The translations under genes and the position numbers were made by a program. From Thereva unica (Eukaryota > Arthropoda > Insecta > Diptera > Therevidae), in contig OX465281.1 in assembly GCA_949987705.1 (NCBI GenBank), forward strand, positions 32,596,942 to 32,660,941: a stretch of 64,000 nt of DNA. The letters are read 5' to 3'. Below the pieces are notes generated by a model. The model made no database searches. It worked only from the letters and a program-made list of their open reading frames with translations, and was not told the DNA's origin. How positions within the stretch are numbered: position 1 is the stretch's first letter; each line of letters begins with the position of its first letter. Shown in pieces: positions 11,272 to 22,816 of this stretch.

Positions 11272-11460
11272 GCCCCAGTAGCTTAGGGGTTATGGCTCTC
11301 GACTACCATTCCGAAGTTTGTGGTTCGAGTCCTGCATACGATAACTTATTTGTTGCTGTAATTGTCAAAGCGTCCGGCTTTTCTCTTTTTTCTGTAATTT
11401 CCTGCTCTCCTTTTAGATCTTTTTCTACTTCTTTTGTTCCACTGAAGCTCAGTTAAAATG
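11272..11460 (+). repeat. tRNA-derived SINE head
   Basis: A polymerase III A box (TAGCTTAGGGG, 11279-11289) and B box (GGTTCGAGTCC, 11322-11332) are 43 bp apart, the spacing of a tRNA. The acceptor ends do not pair and the anticodon arm is not credible, so this is a SINE promoter region rather than a functional tRNA. A pyrimidine-rich body follows. The 3' end is not defined. Confidence 0.55.
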
Positions 11461-11924
11461 TTTCTTTCCGACATGACCCTCGTCCAGAAGGCATCACCCC
11501 CTGTTTGCATTTGCCTTTTCTGGTAGTGTTTTCTCGGCCAATTCTATATCTCCTTGTTGGGTTCCTGATGTCGTTTTCGGACGGCCCGTTTTGATACTTT
11601 CCTTCCTTTTTCTGAATCCTTTCACACTTCCTTAATGATTTTTGGTGACCTTTGGTTAATCACCTCTGTCTGCTCCTGTGAACCTCCCCTCCAGCTCTGG
11701 GCTGAACATAGTCCGAGAGAGTCCTTATCGTTATCCCATACTTACAAGCGTTGGCAGGCGACAGGCAAGGATATGTTTTGCAAAGACGGAGGACAAGAAA
11801 GAAAGAAAGTAATCTAGATGGGAGAAATAGAAAGACAGAGGACCATGTCGCGAAGTAGATTTGAATCTCTGGCTGCTTGGGCACTAAAAAACCAGAATGT
11901 TCACCTTTGGTCGATTTTGTTTAA

Positions 11925-12862
11925 GGGGGGAAACCAAGCTTAAGAAACACCCTTTGTACTATCAGTATGTCATGTCGTTCAGGTCATGGTGCAATGCCTA
12001 GTAGCAAGGGGGCCTCGATAGCCTAGGGCGTCTGGCTTCCGTCCCGGGTTCGAATCCCGGCCAGCCCCACTGTCCGCCTTTTCCACTTTCCCACCTACAT
12101 AACTTTCCTTCTTTCTTCTTCCCTCTCTACATTCCTGATTCCTCCTGTCATAGCCTTCCTTAGCCCTTCCCCGCTCCACCAAAGCGCATATCATCGATTG
12201 GTTGATGATATTGATCTCATTTCAGCTTGGTGTGAAAGATAGAAAAGAAGATGATAGGATTAGGGGGGTCTGGGTGTGTTGGAGCAGGTGGCGATGAACC
12301 TTACGTTTGAGCTCTTGGGTGTTGTACGAGTTCGAGAAAACTGACTGTGGGAGATTATTCCACAGTCGAGTTGTTCTATTCATAATCGAGCTTCTAGAAC
12401 ATGTTGTGCGCGAAAGGGGGCTGTAGGGTATGGGGGTGAGCCGAGCCGACTAGTTTTGTGTTGCAGGAAAAATATTGCCGTGCAGGAAGAAGGAGGTCCT
12501 GAGTTTCAGTGGAACAGTCGCTGTGGTAATAGCGATAAAGCACGGAGAGCTCTGCTACATTCCTACGATGGCTCAGAAAGGCTGTCATCTCCGATGATTC
12601 GGATGGCACGGCTTTGCACTTTGTCCAACCACGCTAGGGCGGTTTTCGAGGCGCCAGCCCAGACAAATCAGTTGTGCTCGAGGCGGTCCCGAATGTAGGA
12701 TTTGAAGGTTTCAGCTCTAGCTGGTGGGAGAAGAAATTTGCATCTCTTAAGAAATCCTAGTCATTGGGATGCGTGTTTAGCGATTTGGAATATGTGATCA
12801 TTCCATCGCAAGTTCTCAGATAAAGTTATACCCAAGATGTTAAGAGAAGGATCAGCTGTATG
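11925..12862 (-). mobile_element. LINE-A copy (ii): 3' fragment with a SINE inside
   Basis: This matches copies (i) and (iii) of LINE-A on the minus strand: the C-terminal coding end (peptide ATRHCTMT then stop, as in the 45030 copy) and preceding RT tail. Similarity to copy (i) is very clear at 12440-12850. The 3' end is around 11925. It is interrupted by the SINE-like insertion near 12008-12220. Coding is broken. Confidence 0.8.
12008..12220 (+). repeat. tRNA-like SINE lacking the anticodon arm
   Basis: It has an A box (TAGCCTAGGGCG, 12019-12030), a perfect B box (GGTTCGAATCC, 12047-12057) and a strong T-arm stem (CCGGG...CCCGG). GGGG at 12008 pairs with CCCC at about 12065. A-to-B spacing is only 28 bp, so the anticodon arm is absent. 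A pyrimidine-rich tail follows. The unit is inside the LINE-A coding end. The right boundary is estimated from where LINE-A similarity resumes. Confidence 0.6.
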
Positions 12863-13370
12863 ACCTTTATTTCCACTCCAGTGTTTACTCTTCCCTCACC
12901 AAGAACAAGTTCTAATGGCCGTGTGAATATCTGCTCGTTTCGTTGCCTAGAGTAGCTGCGTTTATTCGAGTCTGGTTGGTTGCAACGCGAGCTATTCATC
13001 CCCCCGTTTTTCAATGTCCTTAGGCATTGGGGTTTATACATAGGTCACAGTAGTGAACTTGCCAGGGTATGACACTGGAAGGCTAATGGTCGTTGTGCAT
13101 GAGAGAGGTTACGAGTATCGAATCAGGCTTTTGTTACATGTCACGCCACTCTACTTTACCCACTCAGGAATAGTGCGTGTAAAATGTAATTAATAATATG
13201 AAACAGTCAGTGGCGGTTCCTCTTTGGAAGCAAAGGAAGCACTGCTTCCCTTGACCAAAAAGGCAACTTATAAAAATAAATTTATATAGATAAAAATAAA
13301 CTTAAATTTTAAAATATATCAAGATTAATCACAAGAAAAATCTTAATATATTTCCTCCTCTGGAAACCCT

Positions 13371-14141
13371 AAAGCTGGAGATATTACAGCTTCCCCATGT
13401 CTTGTTAGGCCATGGTCATCATATGAGCGGCAGAGTGACAATATACTCAAATGCCTCTCTCCGCTAATACGAGACGTTAAATTTTTCTAGTGCCGCTCTT
13501 ATCGTGGCCGAGGTCCTACCCAGTAGGAATTCTAGGAAGGCCTTACCGATGGAGCACTGAAATAAGTACTCATCTGGTAAGAGGCACCCCTTATTTTCTT
13601 GGTGCTAGATGAGGCCTTATATAACCCATTACAAGAGAAGGCAGATGGTAGGGTGTAGCCCAGAATTAGACCCAAACAAGTGAGAATCTGCCCGATCACT
13701 CAAGGGAGCTTTCCTATAGTTTTCATAAATTTTATAGAAAAAAACAAAACGGGCAATTATCTTCGTCGACATAAAATGCTAATAAAAGCTTTTCGATACC
13801 GGATCACAAATCCAGAGGCGCCCGTCCGCTGGGACCCCAGTGGGACTTGTAAGCTTACAGAAGTACTGAAAAGCGCACTTACTAGTAAGGGGTAGGCCTT
13901 ACTATACCCCTTACAGATGAGCAGTTCTGTAAGTACTCTAAGGTAAGTACTTATGTAACTGCTCTAAGGTAAGTAGAAAAGTAAGGCCTTACCTCCTATG
14001 ACATCGTGTGTAAAAATAAGCACTTCTATAAGGGGTATAGTAAGGCCTACCCCTTACTAGTAAGTGCTTATTTCAGTACTTCTGTAAGCTTACAGGTTCT
14101 ACTGGGTACACATCATGGGGAAGCTGTAATATCTCCAGCTT
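13371..14141. repeat. Inverted-repeat unit containing a second hairpin element
   Basis: The 27-bp arms start AGCTGGAGATATTACAGC (13371-13398) and recur inverted at 14114-14141. Inside, 13838-13913 and 14031-14106 form arms of about 76 bp, over 90 percent complementary by eye. Their outer ends begin CCCAGTRGRAC and continue TGTAAGCTTACAGAAGTACT. This suggests a MITE inside a MITE. I could not fix target duplications. Confidence 0.6.
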
Positions 14142-14924
14142 ATTTGGCCCAGAAAATCATCGTGAAAACTCCAACACATTCAATTTGATTGAACTCACAC
14201 TCACGCAAAGGTTTGTACCCTCAGAAGTTGAGCTAAACGCAGCTTCTTCGGAACCGAACAGTGGGATACGAGAAGTCGAAGATAGAGAAATTTTCTGTAT
14301 CCACCAAATTCTCTTTGCTTTCTTGGTTTCGTTTTCTGGTAATCTGTTCTGGCTTCGAGGAATATTAAATTTGCTCTTAAAATTTTGGTCGTGATTTTGT
14401 TTTTGACTCTTCTTCAAATATGAATTTTGAGTCAAGAAAAAAGAGATCGAGGATAGGTAAAGTTTCTCTTTATCTCTTGTTTATTGTAATGGGGTGGCAG
14501 GAGGTTTGTATTGAATATAAGCTGATAACTTGTAGCTTCCATTATATTTTTTATGATTCTCTTTAAAGATTATTTAAAGGGATAGAGAATTGAGAATATT
14601 TTTATGAATTGTATTTTTGAGTATACGGGCTGCCTGAAGTGTTGCTTTTTTTGCAAGAAGGTTACAATAGGGTTTTATTATTACTATCTTTTTTAGATTT
14701 TGAGCCAAAATTGTGGCTTATTGTAGCTTAACGGCTTTTCTTTGGACGCTTTAATTATCAACAGAATTGGAAAAAAGGCGCAAAACGACCGCTGGCAGCG
14801 AAACTATTTCGAAGAAATTTCGACTTCAATTCCATTTTTTTTTTTCACTTTTTTTAAGTTTAAAAAAATTTTCTTGTTCACCATCATAAATAGCATAAAA
14901 GAAACTATATATTAAATAAAATAA

Positions 14925-15310
14925 ATGGTTAAAAAAATTTTTTAAAAAAAATTCTTTTCATTAACTAAAAAATGTACTGAAAAGTAAAAAATAAAAAATA
15001 TTTTAAAGAAAGCGTGAAATTTCAATTTTAATGAAAAAGTTAATTAAAAGAATGGCGCATTTTTCATCAAAAATTCAAATATAACTGTAAATCGCGTGAG
15101 ATTTACAATAACCCTCAATTTTTTGCTTTGTTAATTTCAAATTCTAACAAAATTTTTTGATGAAAAATGCACCATTCTTTTAATTAACTTTTTCATTAAA
15201 ATTGAAATTTCACGCTTTCTTTAAAATATTTTTTATTTTTTACTTTTCAGTACATTTTTTAGTTAATGAAAAGAATTTTTTTTAAAAATTTTTTTTAACC
15301 ATTTATTTTA
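14925..15310. repeat. AT-rich fold-back
   Basis: Two arms of about 155 bp (14925-15080 and 15155-15310) are almost perfect reverse complements, separated by about 75 bp that includes GTAAATCGCGTGAGATTTAC. Very AT-rich. It would form a long hairpin. No coding capacity. Confidence 0.8.
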
Positions 15311-15866
15311 TTTTCTACTTTTTAGTTTATTATATGTATTCCGCCATTTTATAATGGCAATTCTATTAGATTTAAAATTACGTCACACAGTTTACTGTAT
15401 TCATTTGATACCCATCATGTCGTGGGCTCGGTGGAACATAATTGCAAAAACGGCCGCCATCTCGTCTTCTTGATTTTTTTACAAAAAGGTCAGATTGCAT
15501 TTAGTACTTATACATGATGAGTTGAACTCAAGTTGAACCCAAGTCTAACTACATGTAAACGGGAGTCGAGTTGGGTTAAGGTTGACTGAACTCGACTCAG
15601 CTCTGCTACCTGGGTTTAGTTGAAATTATGCATACGGACATGAGTTCAGTATTTGAGTAGTTGAATTTAGTTGACAGCAGCATCTCTGTGTTTGTTTGTG
15701 ATTTTTTGTAACGTGTATTGCTTCTTTATTATCAACTCACCCTTAACTCAACTATTCATCTCATCATTCATACACATTAACCACCCGAACTACGAGTGTG
15801 TGCAAAATTGGAAGTTGATCGGTTATATTTTCTACTTTTTAGTCTATTATAAGCTTTCCGCAATTT

Positions 15867-16565
15867 AGTGTTGGCCGCCATTTTGAATTTGGAATGACGC
15901 CACATAGCTTATTGTGTTCTACCTGTCATATCCTTTCATTTGATACCCATGTCAGAGGGCCGCGGAGCACAATTTCAAAAATCGGGTGCCATTTTGGAAC
16001 CGCCATCTTGATATTTTTACAAAATGGCCAGATTGCATTGTCATCCAAACTAAAAGTGTATGCAAAATTTCAGCTCTATCCGAAACCGGGAAGTGGGTCA
16101 AATTTAACTTCCAAGATTTGACGACAAACAGTGTAAGTGTTGGCCGCCATTTTGAATTTGGAATGACGCCACATAGCTTATTGTGTTCTACCTGTCATAT
16201 CCTTTCGTTTGATACCCATGTCAGAGGGCCGCGGAGCACAATTTCAAAAATCGGGCGCCATTTTGGAACCGCCATCTTGATATTTTTACAAAATGGCCAG
16301 ATTGCATTGTCATCCAAACTAAACGTGTATGCAAAATTTCAGCTCTATCCGAAACCGGGAAGTGGGTCAAATTTAACTTCCAAGATTTGACGACAAACAG
16401 TGTAAGTTAAATAAAATCGGGCGCCATTTTGGAACCGCCATCTTGATATTTTTACAAAATGGCCAGATTGCATTGTCATCCAAACTAAACGTGTATGCAA
16501 AATTTCAGCTCTATCCGATGGGTCAAATTTAACTTCCAAGATTTGACGACAAACAGTGTAAGTTA
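15867..16565 (+). repeat. Tandem repeat, 269-bp unit, 2.6 copies
   Basis: Unit 1 (15867-16135) and unit 2 (16136-16404) are nearly identical; a third partial unit (about 16412-16565) lacks the first 113 bp or so. Recurrent motifs are GGCCGCCATTTTGAATTTGG, TTTCATTTGATACCCATGTC and AAATTTCAGCTCTATCCG. A diverged relative lies upstream at 15343-15505. Short chance frames in the units are not genes. Confidence 0.9.
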
Positions 16566-16680
16566 AATAAAAGAATTTAAAAAGGAGAAACCTCACACGA
16601 TGCGATGCACAAAAATTAAAGTGCAAATAATTTTCAAATTTGAAATCAATTTTTGGGACTTGAATAAGATATTTTGACCT

Positions 16681-16913
16681 GGGGCCAGTTCACGTAATTC
16701 GACGTCCACTGAAAACGACACGAAGCGCGTTCAAAAAACTTACTATGGTTAACCAGGGGACTTTTTGAACGTCAAAAAGTTATGAAAGTGGTTACGTTGT
16801 AGTTAACCACGGTGTTTTTAAACGACAAAAGTTTACCATAGTTAACCATAGTAAGGTTTTTGAATTCATTTCGCGCCGTTTTCGGTCGACGTCGAATTGA
16901 GTGAACTGGCCCC
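16681..16913. mobile_element. 233-bp MITE
   Basis: Imperfect terminal inverted repeats GGGGCCAGTTCACGTAATTC / GGGGCCAGTTCACTCAATTC continue to about GACGTC. If the termini are taken as GGGCCAG, a 3-bp CTG repeat flanks both ends, which would fit a Harbinger-like element. The centre is itself partly palindromic (TATGGTTAAC). Confidence 0.65.
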
Positions 16914-17571
16914 TGAAATTTTAACCAGTTATTGTTTATATTATAAAGTATAAGTTGACTGAAGAAATCCGAAGTTATAACCAGAAGCTAAAATTGAGCA
17001 GGTTTTTAAGGTTTTTTTTTTTTGACGATAGGTGTACAGATAAAAAGTTGATGTTGTAACCGCTGATAGCCGAAAGCATAACGAACAGCCTCTATTTTTC
17101 GGACCTAGACATACCGAGATATACGCATCTATATTTAGAAAGAACGACCAAAATGAAAATTTTTTCACAAAATGGCCGATAACTTACGTAGCATATAGTA
17201 TTCGATGTAACTAACATGTTACAAAAAAAAAATTTTAGACTGGAAACAATTCCTTCTTTTGCTTATCTGACTCCGCATTATGTTATTTTTCAGGTTTTTT
17301 AGTTAAATCCTTCGATACTTTTACTTTTATCGTTCGCCTTGCGCATTGCTTCCCTTATCCTGAACGTTACGAACCGCCACTGGAAACAGTCATCAAAGCC
17401 CCAATTATTTATTAATATTTTTAATAATGATAATATTTATGGTTTGTACTGCAGTGATTAAATGAATGGCAACGACCTAATATTAATAAATAATTTTATT
17501 TAGTGGCTTTAATGACTGCTTCCAATAAGCCAATCACGTTTGTTTGACACGCACTATTTCTGAGTGGAGTA

Positions 17572-19380
17572 GTATATTTTTTGACATCCATGGAAATTTT
17601 CTGCGTAATTTCCGGGAAGTCTCACGTAGCAGGAAATTTCACAGGCTTCGAATTGTAAAGCAAAAAATATAATAAAATAAATGGATTTACACAGAAAAAA
17701 AAAAAACAAATTAATCAAAAAGTTCAATCACATCACCTTGACTCCCTTTTCAGTCCTCTCCCAAAAAAAAAAAAATATTTTGATGTATTTAACTGAATTG
17801 GAAAAGGGTCCCAAGGTTACTAGGGAAATGTTGAAAAGCCCACCGCAATACGCACATTTTTACTTCCCGAGCAAACAGAGGCCATTTTGCTTCGTGGCTG
17901 CGTACTTATCAAGATAATTTCATTATTGATTCACTGATAACTGAAGCAGCCACCCACACCCTGGGAGTATATGTTTGGATTAAAAAGCCTTCATTAATTA
18001 TCCCTTTTCCTGTTAATGTAAATGTCAATCAATAATCATGAATAATCACTTTCGGTCCCTTTGTTTTCGGCCAGTGTTAAATGATTCATAGGACTTCGCA
18101 GGACTTTTACGCGACTGTGTAAAAAAGGATCAAGTTCGGAACTGCACTTTTACGTTCTCAAATTTTACGAAGTGTGGTGCGCTTGTTATCTGCTAATGGA
18201 CTCCGAAATTGTGAAGATATTTTAATGCGGACAACGAAATCCGAAATCCTTGTACAACCTTAAAACAGTTTCGACGACCCTTAATAAAATGGAAATAACC
18301 CTTTGTTTATCACAGCAGAGGATGTTGGCTCATGATTGATTTGTTGTTTCGTTCACGATTCGATTCGCTGGTGATTGATTGGGCTGCTCGTCCATCATAA
18401 TTCAGCTGTAATCCTCGGATCCTGATCAAATATGTGCCCGTGAAGTAATGGAGTGGGATTCTTTGGGATAACATTGGTGGTTATTGGGTTTCCCACACGA
18501 ACATACCACTCTGGTTTGTTGTGTTGTAAGTTACAGTCCTGTGGCCACAACGCCTGGGTATATTGAATTAATGAAGCAACATGTGCCGGTATTTATCCAT
18601 CATCGCATTCCACGACAGCAGCGGAAATTAATTCATCTATCCTGCATCTGTTAAATCAACACATGAAATTCCCATTTACATAATATCACGAGAGTGAAAT
18701 TCATCAATGGAATAAAAGGAATCGCATGTCGGGTAGCAGATGAAGATGTAGACCTGGTGATGTCCGCTGGAAAACTTTTCTAAAAGATAGGATGGGCTAG
18801 TTTTCCTGAGGCTAATAACCGCTTTCGTAAAAAATACAGAATTACTACCCAACGAAAGGGTCAGAATTACTACGAGCACAATTTAGGACGAGCTGAAAGC
18901 ATTGTACACATCATAAAAATACTGTAATAAGTACTGCTTAAGAGCGTAGGTAATACTAGATAATACGTAAGTAATACTCTAAAGGACGCCCTCAGGATAG
19001 GATAGACCTTTTTTGCACAATTGAAGATAGGATTAACAATTTCGAAAATAGTATCCATACGGCGTATAAGGTACCTTGCACGGTAAGAGGGACAACACCC
19101 TTCCTCCATGCTGGAATGGAGATATCTCGAAAGTCAGTAAGTTAGCAATGGAGATCTTCGATAGGTAAAATTCGCGTGCGCCTACACGTCATCCATTGTC
19201 TCCGCCTAGATAGATAGACTCTACCAGACTATTCGAGGAAGAGGATCCTTCAAAGAAAACACGTCCGTACCTCCTTGATTAAAAAGGGGTGAAGCTTGGA
19301 CATATGTACTTTCAGGCAGTGTCCCTAGAGCTGCTAATAAGTTCCTCGTACAGGAGGGACCATGGTTTTACAGCAAAAGC
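17572..19380. other. Unassigned stretch
   Basis: AT-rich DNA with no convincing gene, RNA or terminal repeat. The frame 17681-17917 is low-complexity lysine-rich at its start and has no motif. Confidence 0.4.
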
Positions 19381-19399
19381 ATGCGTCCGTCCTTTTCAA

Positions 19400-19585
19400 G
19401 AGCTGCGTGTGTCATTTATGTCCCCGAGAGTTGGAGACAGGCATGTTTCATCTTCACCACAAGGTGGAAGAAGAAGCCACGAATCCGTGAAGGACTATAA
19501 GGTGAATAGTCTAGCATCCTTTATGCTCAAGACACTGGAAAGATCGACTCTCACATCTGATGTTACTTTACTGCCCCCAACTTAA
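19400..19585 (+). pseudogene. Decayed LINE reverse transcriptase fragment
   Basis: The plus-strand frame contains SPRVGDRH, then PQGGRRSHESVKDYKVNSLA and SFMLKTLERS. This parallels the LINE-B segment with IPKQGN and SYRPISLTSFLLKTMERL, the region before the RT palm. Only this motif is clear; the flanks are unrecognisable. Confidence 0.55.
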
Positions 19586-20560
19586 CATGCCTAACTCAAA
19601 GGTAGATACACTGAGGCAGCTTTACAAAGAGTTGGATTCCTATACCTCTTCGTGTAAGCGGAAAACACTCCTTCAGATTTGTAACCTTGAAAAAGTGGTT
19701 GAAACTAGCTAGTCGAAATTGACTCTACTCTTCTTTCCTACCTATTTAAAGAACAACAATAATGCATGCTTTGCATTTCCAGTGGTCTTCGCATTATATC
19801 CAGTGGATCATGGTGATCAGACCTATAGAATATCCAAATCCTTGCATCTTACATCTATTTTAAATTTAGAAGCCATCACCTTCCCAACTCCGCAGAGGTC
19901 CGACAAAGAGCATAGTTTAATTCTTAGTACCACCTCAACCGAATTCTTGGAGCACGGACCCGAACCCAGAAAGATCGCATGACACAGCGAAGTTTCACTA
20001 TAGATTCCCCACAAGATCCAGCCGAAGGCACGGCGGAGCTTATCAAATTGCTGAAAGCTCATCCAGGGCGAAAGCTCATCCAAGACACAAACCCATCACT
20101 GCCAAGTGCAGCAAATTCCAAACAAGTGGCAATAACTCACACCTCAGACCACCACCCAAAAGGTCGAAAGTCAAAGTGTCGTCGGAACCCCATAGCTATA
20201 CTACTATAACGAAAAAACGTGGGGGCATGCTATAGACGATAGTAAGGAGTGTAGAGTAGCTAGGCTGAGAAATCATTCGCATCAATCGTGTATGCGCCTC
20301 ATGCTTTTTCGTTTAAAATCTTACAAATATTTTCATAGCTCTTACTTATTCACAATCCCAAATTTTCAGGACTATCTGTATGGTGGTAGGAATATGTTTG
20401 AGGCTCTAAATCTATATGGGGCTAGGAGAAATTATTTTATACTTTTTAGTTCATTTTAAAAAAGTGGTATATTAAAAAGATTTTTTTTGTTTATATAATA
20501 AATTATTTTCAACTTTTTAGATTTGTGAGTGAAATTTTGCAATCGATCAGATCCATGCGA
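19586..20560. other. Unassigned stretch
   Basis: No recognisable gene. The frame 19979-20209 holds a short direct repeat (GCTCATCCAGGGCGAAA and GCTCATCCA) and is proline/lysine-rich, without a known motif. Confidence 0.35.
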
Positions 20561-20582
20561 AAAATTGTGAAGACAATGGTAA

Positions 20583-21110
20583 TTCGCCCTCTTGAGACGG
20601 CCGCTATGGATCTAACGGTTTATTTTGTATTCTTTTTATGATCTCCTTTCATATGATATCCATCTGAAAAGGTTCTCAATAAAATGGTAACGTACCATCT
20701 TAAGGTGGCCGCCACGGATCTAACAGCATAGCCCATTGTACTCTACTTATGATGCCCTTTCATTTGATACCCATGTCGAGGGGGTTGTGGAAAAAACGGA
20801 ATCCGAGCTCTTGAGATGGCCGCCATGGACCTAACGATATATTGAGTATACTATATTGTTAATGGTGTTCTACTTATCATACCCTTTCATTTGATACCCA
20901 TGTCGAAAAGGTTCTGAAGAAAATTGTTACCCGCCCTCTTGAGGTGCCCGTCATGGATCTAACGGTATATTGAGTATATCATATTGCATTGTTATCGGAG
21001 CTGAAGCTGTGTGCAAAATTTCAGGGTGATCGGATAACCGGAAGTATTCAAAAATCGATTGCGAAGTTTGCACCGGACAAACAGACAGACAAGAAAGCGA
21101 GCTAATAGAA
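20583..21110 (+). repeat. Second tandem array, units about 110-135 bp
   Basis: Four degenerate units start near 20583, 20698, 20808 and 20936. Each carries CTTGAGRYGGCCGCYATGGA-like and ATCTAACGG-like segments and TTTCATTTGATACCCATGTC or a variant. The 20-bp core is the same as in the 269-bp array at 15867-16565. The array ends with CAGACAGACAAGAAAGCGAG. Confidence 0.7.
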
Positions 21111-21797
21111 ACTGAGCATGAGAAACTCCCAATATGCTTAATGTTTTTAGCATTTTGCGATTTACAATGTTTTTCTTCTTGAAAGTTATTAAGGAATCAA
21201 TTTTTTTACTATAATTTGTTTAATATAACTGTACAGATTTTTGAGTTTCGCCGGTGCGGAACATAAGCCCAGTAGTGACACAAGTACTTTCCCCATATTC
21301 GAAGGGTCTCTTTCGTGTGACAACTTAATGCTCCATATAAAGCTCAAGTTCCCTTGCTTCTACTTTAATTTTGGATCTTTATACCACAGTTACTTTTATC
21401 GATCCTCGATAGACTTTGAATGTGCTTAGATGCCCTGCTAGATCTCTAGGTTTAAACTATTTTGCTGGTATTAGTCTGAGGCGCTGTCAGTTACCTCTTT
21501 TGTTATCTCAACGTGAAGTTTAGGCAAATTAAAATACCCACCCGGAATTTGAGAGTAGCTGAGCGTGTGACTTGATCCATTTCTTTTCCAAATTGCAGTT
21601 ATTGGATCAGCTTTTATCTAGCTGCTTACTCCTGGCGTTTCTTTGCCTCTTTCTGTGTGTTTTTCCGTCCCTTGCTCTTTTCTCTCCATCCTGGTTACTC
21701 ATCATGTGCCCAAGCATGTGTAGATCCGCCCTATATTCCACGAATCTCACATACGTGAGTGCATTCAAGAATTACTCACTGCTTAGGTCGTAACTCA

Positions 21798-22227
21798 AGC
21801 CTGAAACAGAATCAATGCAGTACAGTATACTGCACTGCCTGTCAAAGTTTGGTTTTGTGCTTTTCTATTACTCGGCACACAATTGCATTTAGCGCAGTAA
21901 GCAGCAGAATACTGCAATGCAGGTTTAGGCTAAATTCTAAATTTGCTCTGCAGTGTGAGGTTAGAAAATTAAACTTCAAATTTTCATAACGATGGTAATG
22001 TGCCAGTAAAAACAAATTATTTCTATAAACTGTTAAAGCCGCCAATAACAAAATATTTCATAAATTTCTCCGCACCATGTTTTCGAAATTAACCACAAAT
22101 TCGACGTTTGACTTGATTTGACAACCACTGCACTGCGTTGATTTCGTTATAAGACGCAGTGCCGTAATTTTTGACAAGCAGTAAAAAACACTGCATACTG
22201 CGCACTGCGTTGATTCTGTTTCGGGCT
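21798..22227. mobile_element. 430-bp MITE with 3-bp TCA duplication
   Basis: The inverted termini are AGCCTGAAACAGAATCAA and AGCCCGAAACAGAATCAA (right end, reverse complement). TCA flanks both ends (21795-21797, 22228-22230). The 3-bp target duplication suggests a PIF/Harbinger-type origin. CTGCA/TGCAGT-rich subterminal regions at both ends. No coding capacity. Confidence 0.75.
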
Positions 22228-22407
22228 TCACTTCTACCGACCGTTTATAGACTGGTTCTACTACCCCCACCATTCTATTACGGTCTCGCGGTGCGCCAGA
22301 ATGTTTACGGAGCTACATCATTGTATGCGTAGTTGTATGCGTTCTGTATACGCAGAGTGCACGGAAGGAGCTTAGTCTGAATGCGGCCTCCACTTTCTAC
22401 TGTTAGG

Positions 22408-22816
22408 CCTCGTTCCAACTAAGACTGTTTAAACTGTTTAAACAGACCACATCTAGTCCATGCTGCTAATCTTAACTTTTTGTACTTCTCCGACGTTTTG
22501 TCCCGCAAGACAGCTCTGTCTTCAACCAGCAAGATTAACGTACATGAATCGACATAATCTGTGTGGGGTGATCCGCGGGGTTGGAGAAGGCACATCGTTA
22601 CCCTCTTATCGGTGGCTTCATTCATATTATGTCCGGTCCCAGTATTTAGAGAGACGGCTCTTCGCAGTGACAAAACTTGCGTTTAAAAACCCTGATCCGT
22701 TCCTTTTCCCGGATCCGTCTAAATGTAAACAGTTTCATATAAATTGTACTGCCACTGACATATCATTTTCTTAAGACGGGCCGAGAAGCCATACGGTTCG
22801 TCTTAGTGGGACGAAG
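22408..22816. mobile_element. Possible MITE
   Basis: The left end CCTCGTTCCAACTAAGAC and right end CTTCGTCCCACTAAGAC (reverse complement) form an imperfect inverted pair about 400 bp apart. No target duplication could be fixed, so the boundaries are tentative. Confidence 0.35.

Larger units (their letters stand above)
13208..17382. mobile_element. 4175-bp hAT-type element without visible transposase
   Basis: It has perfect 12-bp terminal inverted repeats CAGTGGCGGTTC and a perfect 8-bp target duplication GAAACAGT at 13200-13207 and 17383-17390. Both are typical of hAT. No transposase frame is visible. The interior is filled by fold-backs (13371-14141; 14925-15310), tandem repeats (15867-16565) and a MITE (16681-16913). 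It is thus a large non-autonomous, composite element. Confidence 0.88.
13159..17569. mobile_element. TA-flanked MITE (about 230 bp), split by a hAT-type element
   Basis: The inverted termini CCCACTCAGGAATAGTGCGTGT (left, 13159-13180) and CTCCACTCAGAAATAGTG (right, reverse complement, ending 17569) are each flanked by TA (13157-13158 and 17570-17571). This is the signature of a Tc1/mariner-type MITE. Its own sequence is 13159-13207 plus about 17391-17569; the rest is the nested hAT-type element. Confidence 0.75.

Noticed and set aside
11272..11343. Functional tRNA gene
   Set aside because: Boxes A and B are fine but acceptor and anticodon stems do not pair, so it is called a SINE head.
15867..16565. 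CRISPR-like periodicity
   Set aside because: The whole 269-bp unit repeats, with no short repeats separated by variable spacers, and the DNA is eukaryotic.
15894..16626. Frames of 75-134 codons with repeated peptides
   Set aside because: Peptide repetition follows from the 269-bp DNA tandem repeat. Frames run through non-coding repeats on both strands.
22748..22775. GCCACTGACATAT resembling the end of the gag MITE
   Set aside because: Only 12 bp match and there is no inverted partner or 8-bp duplication.
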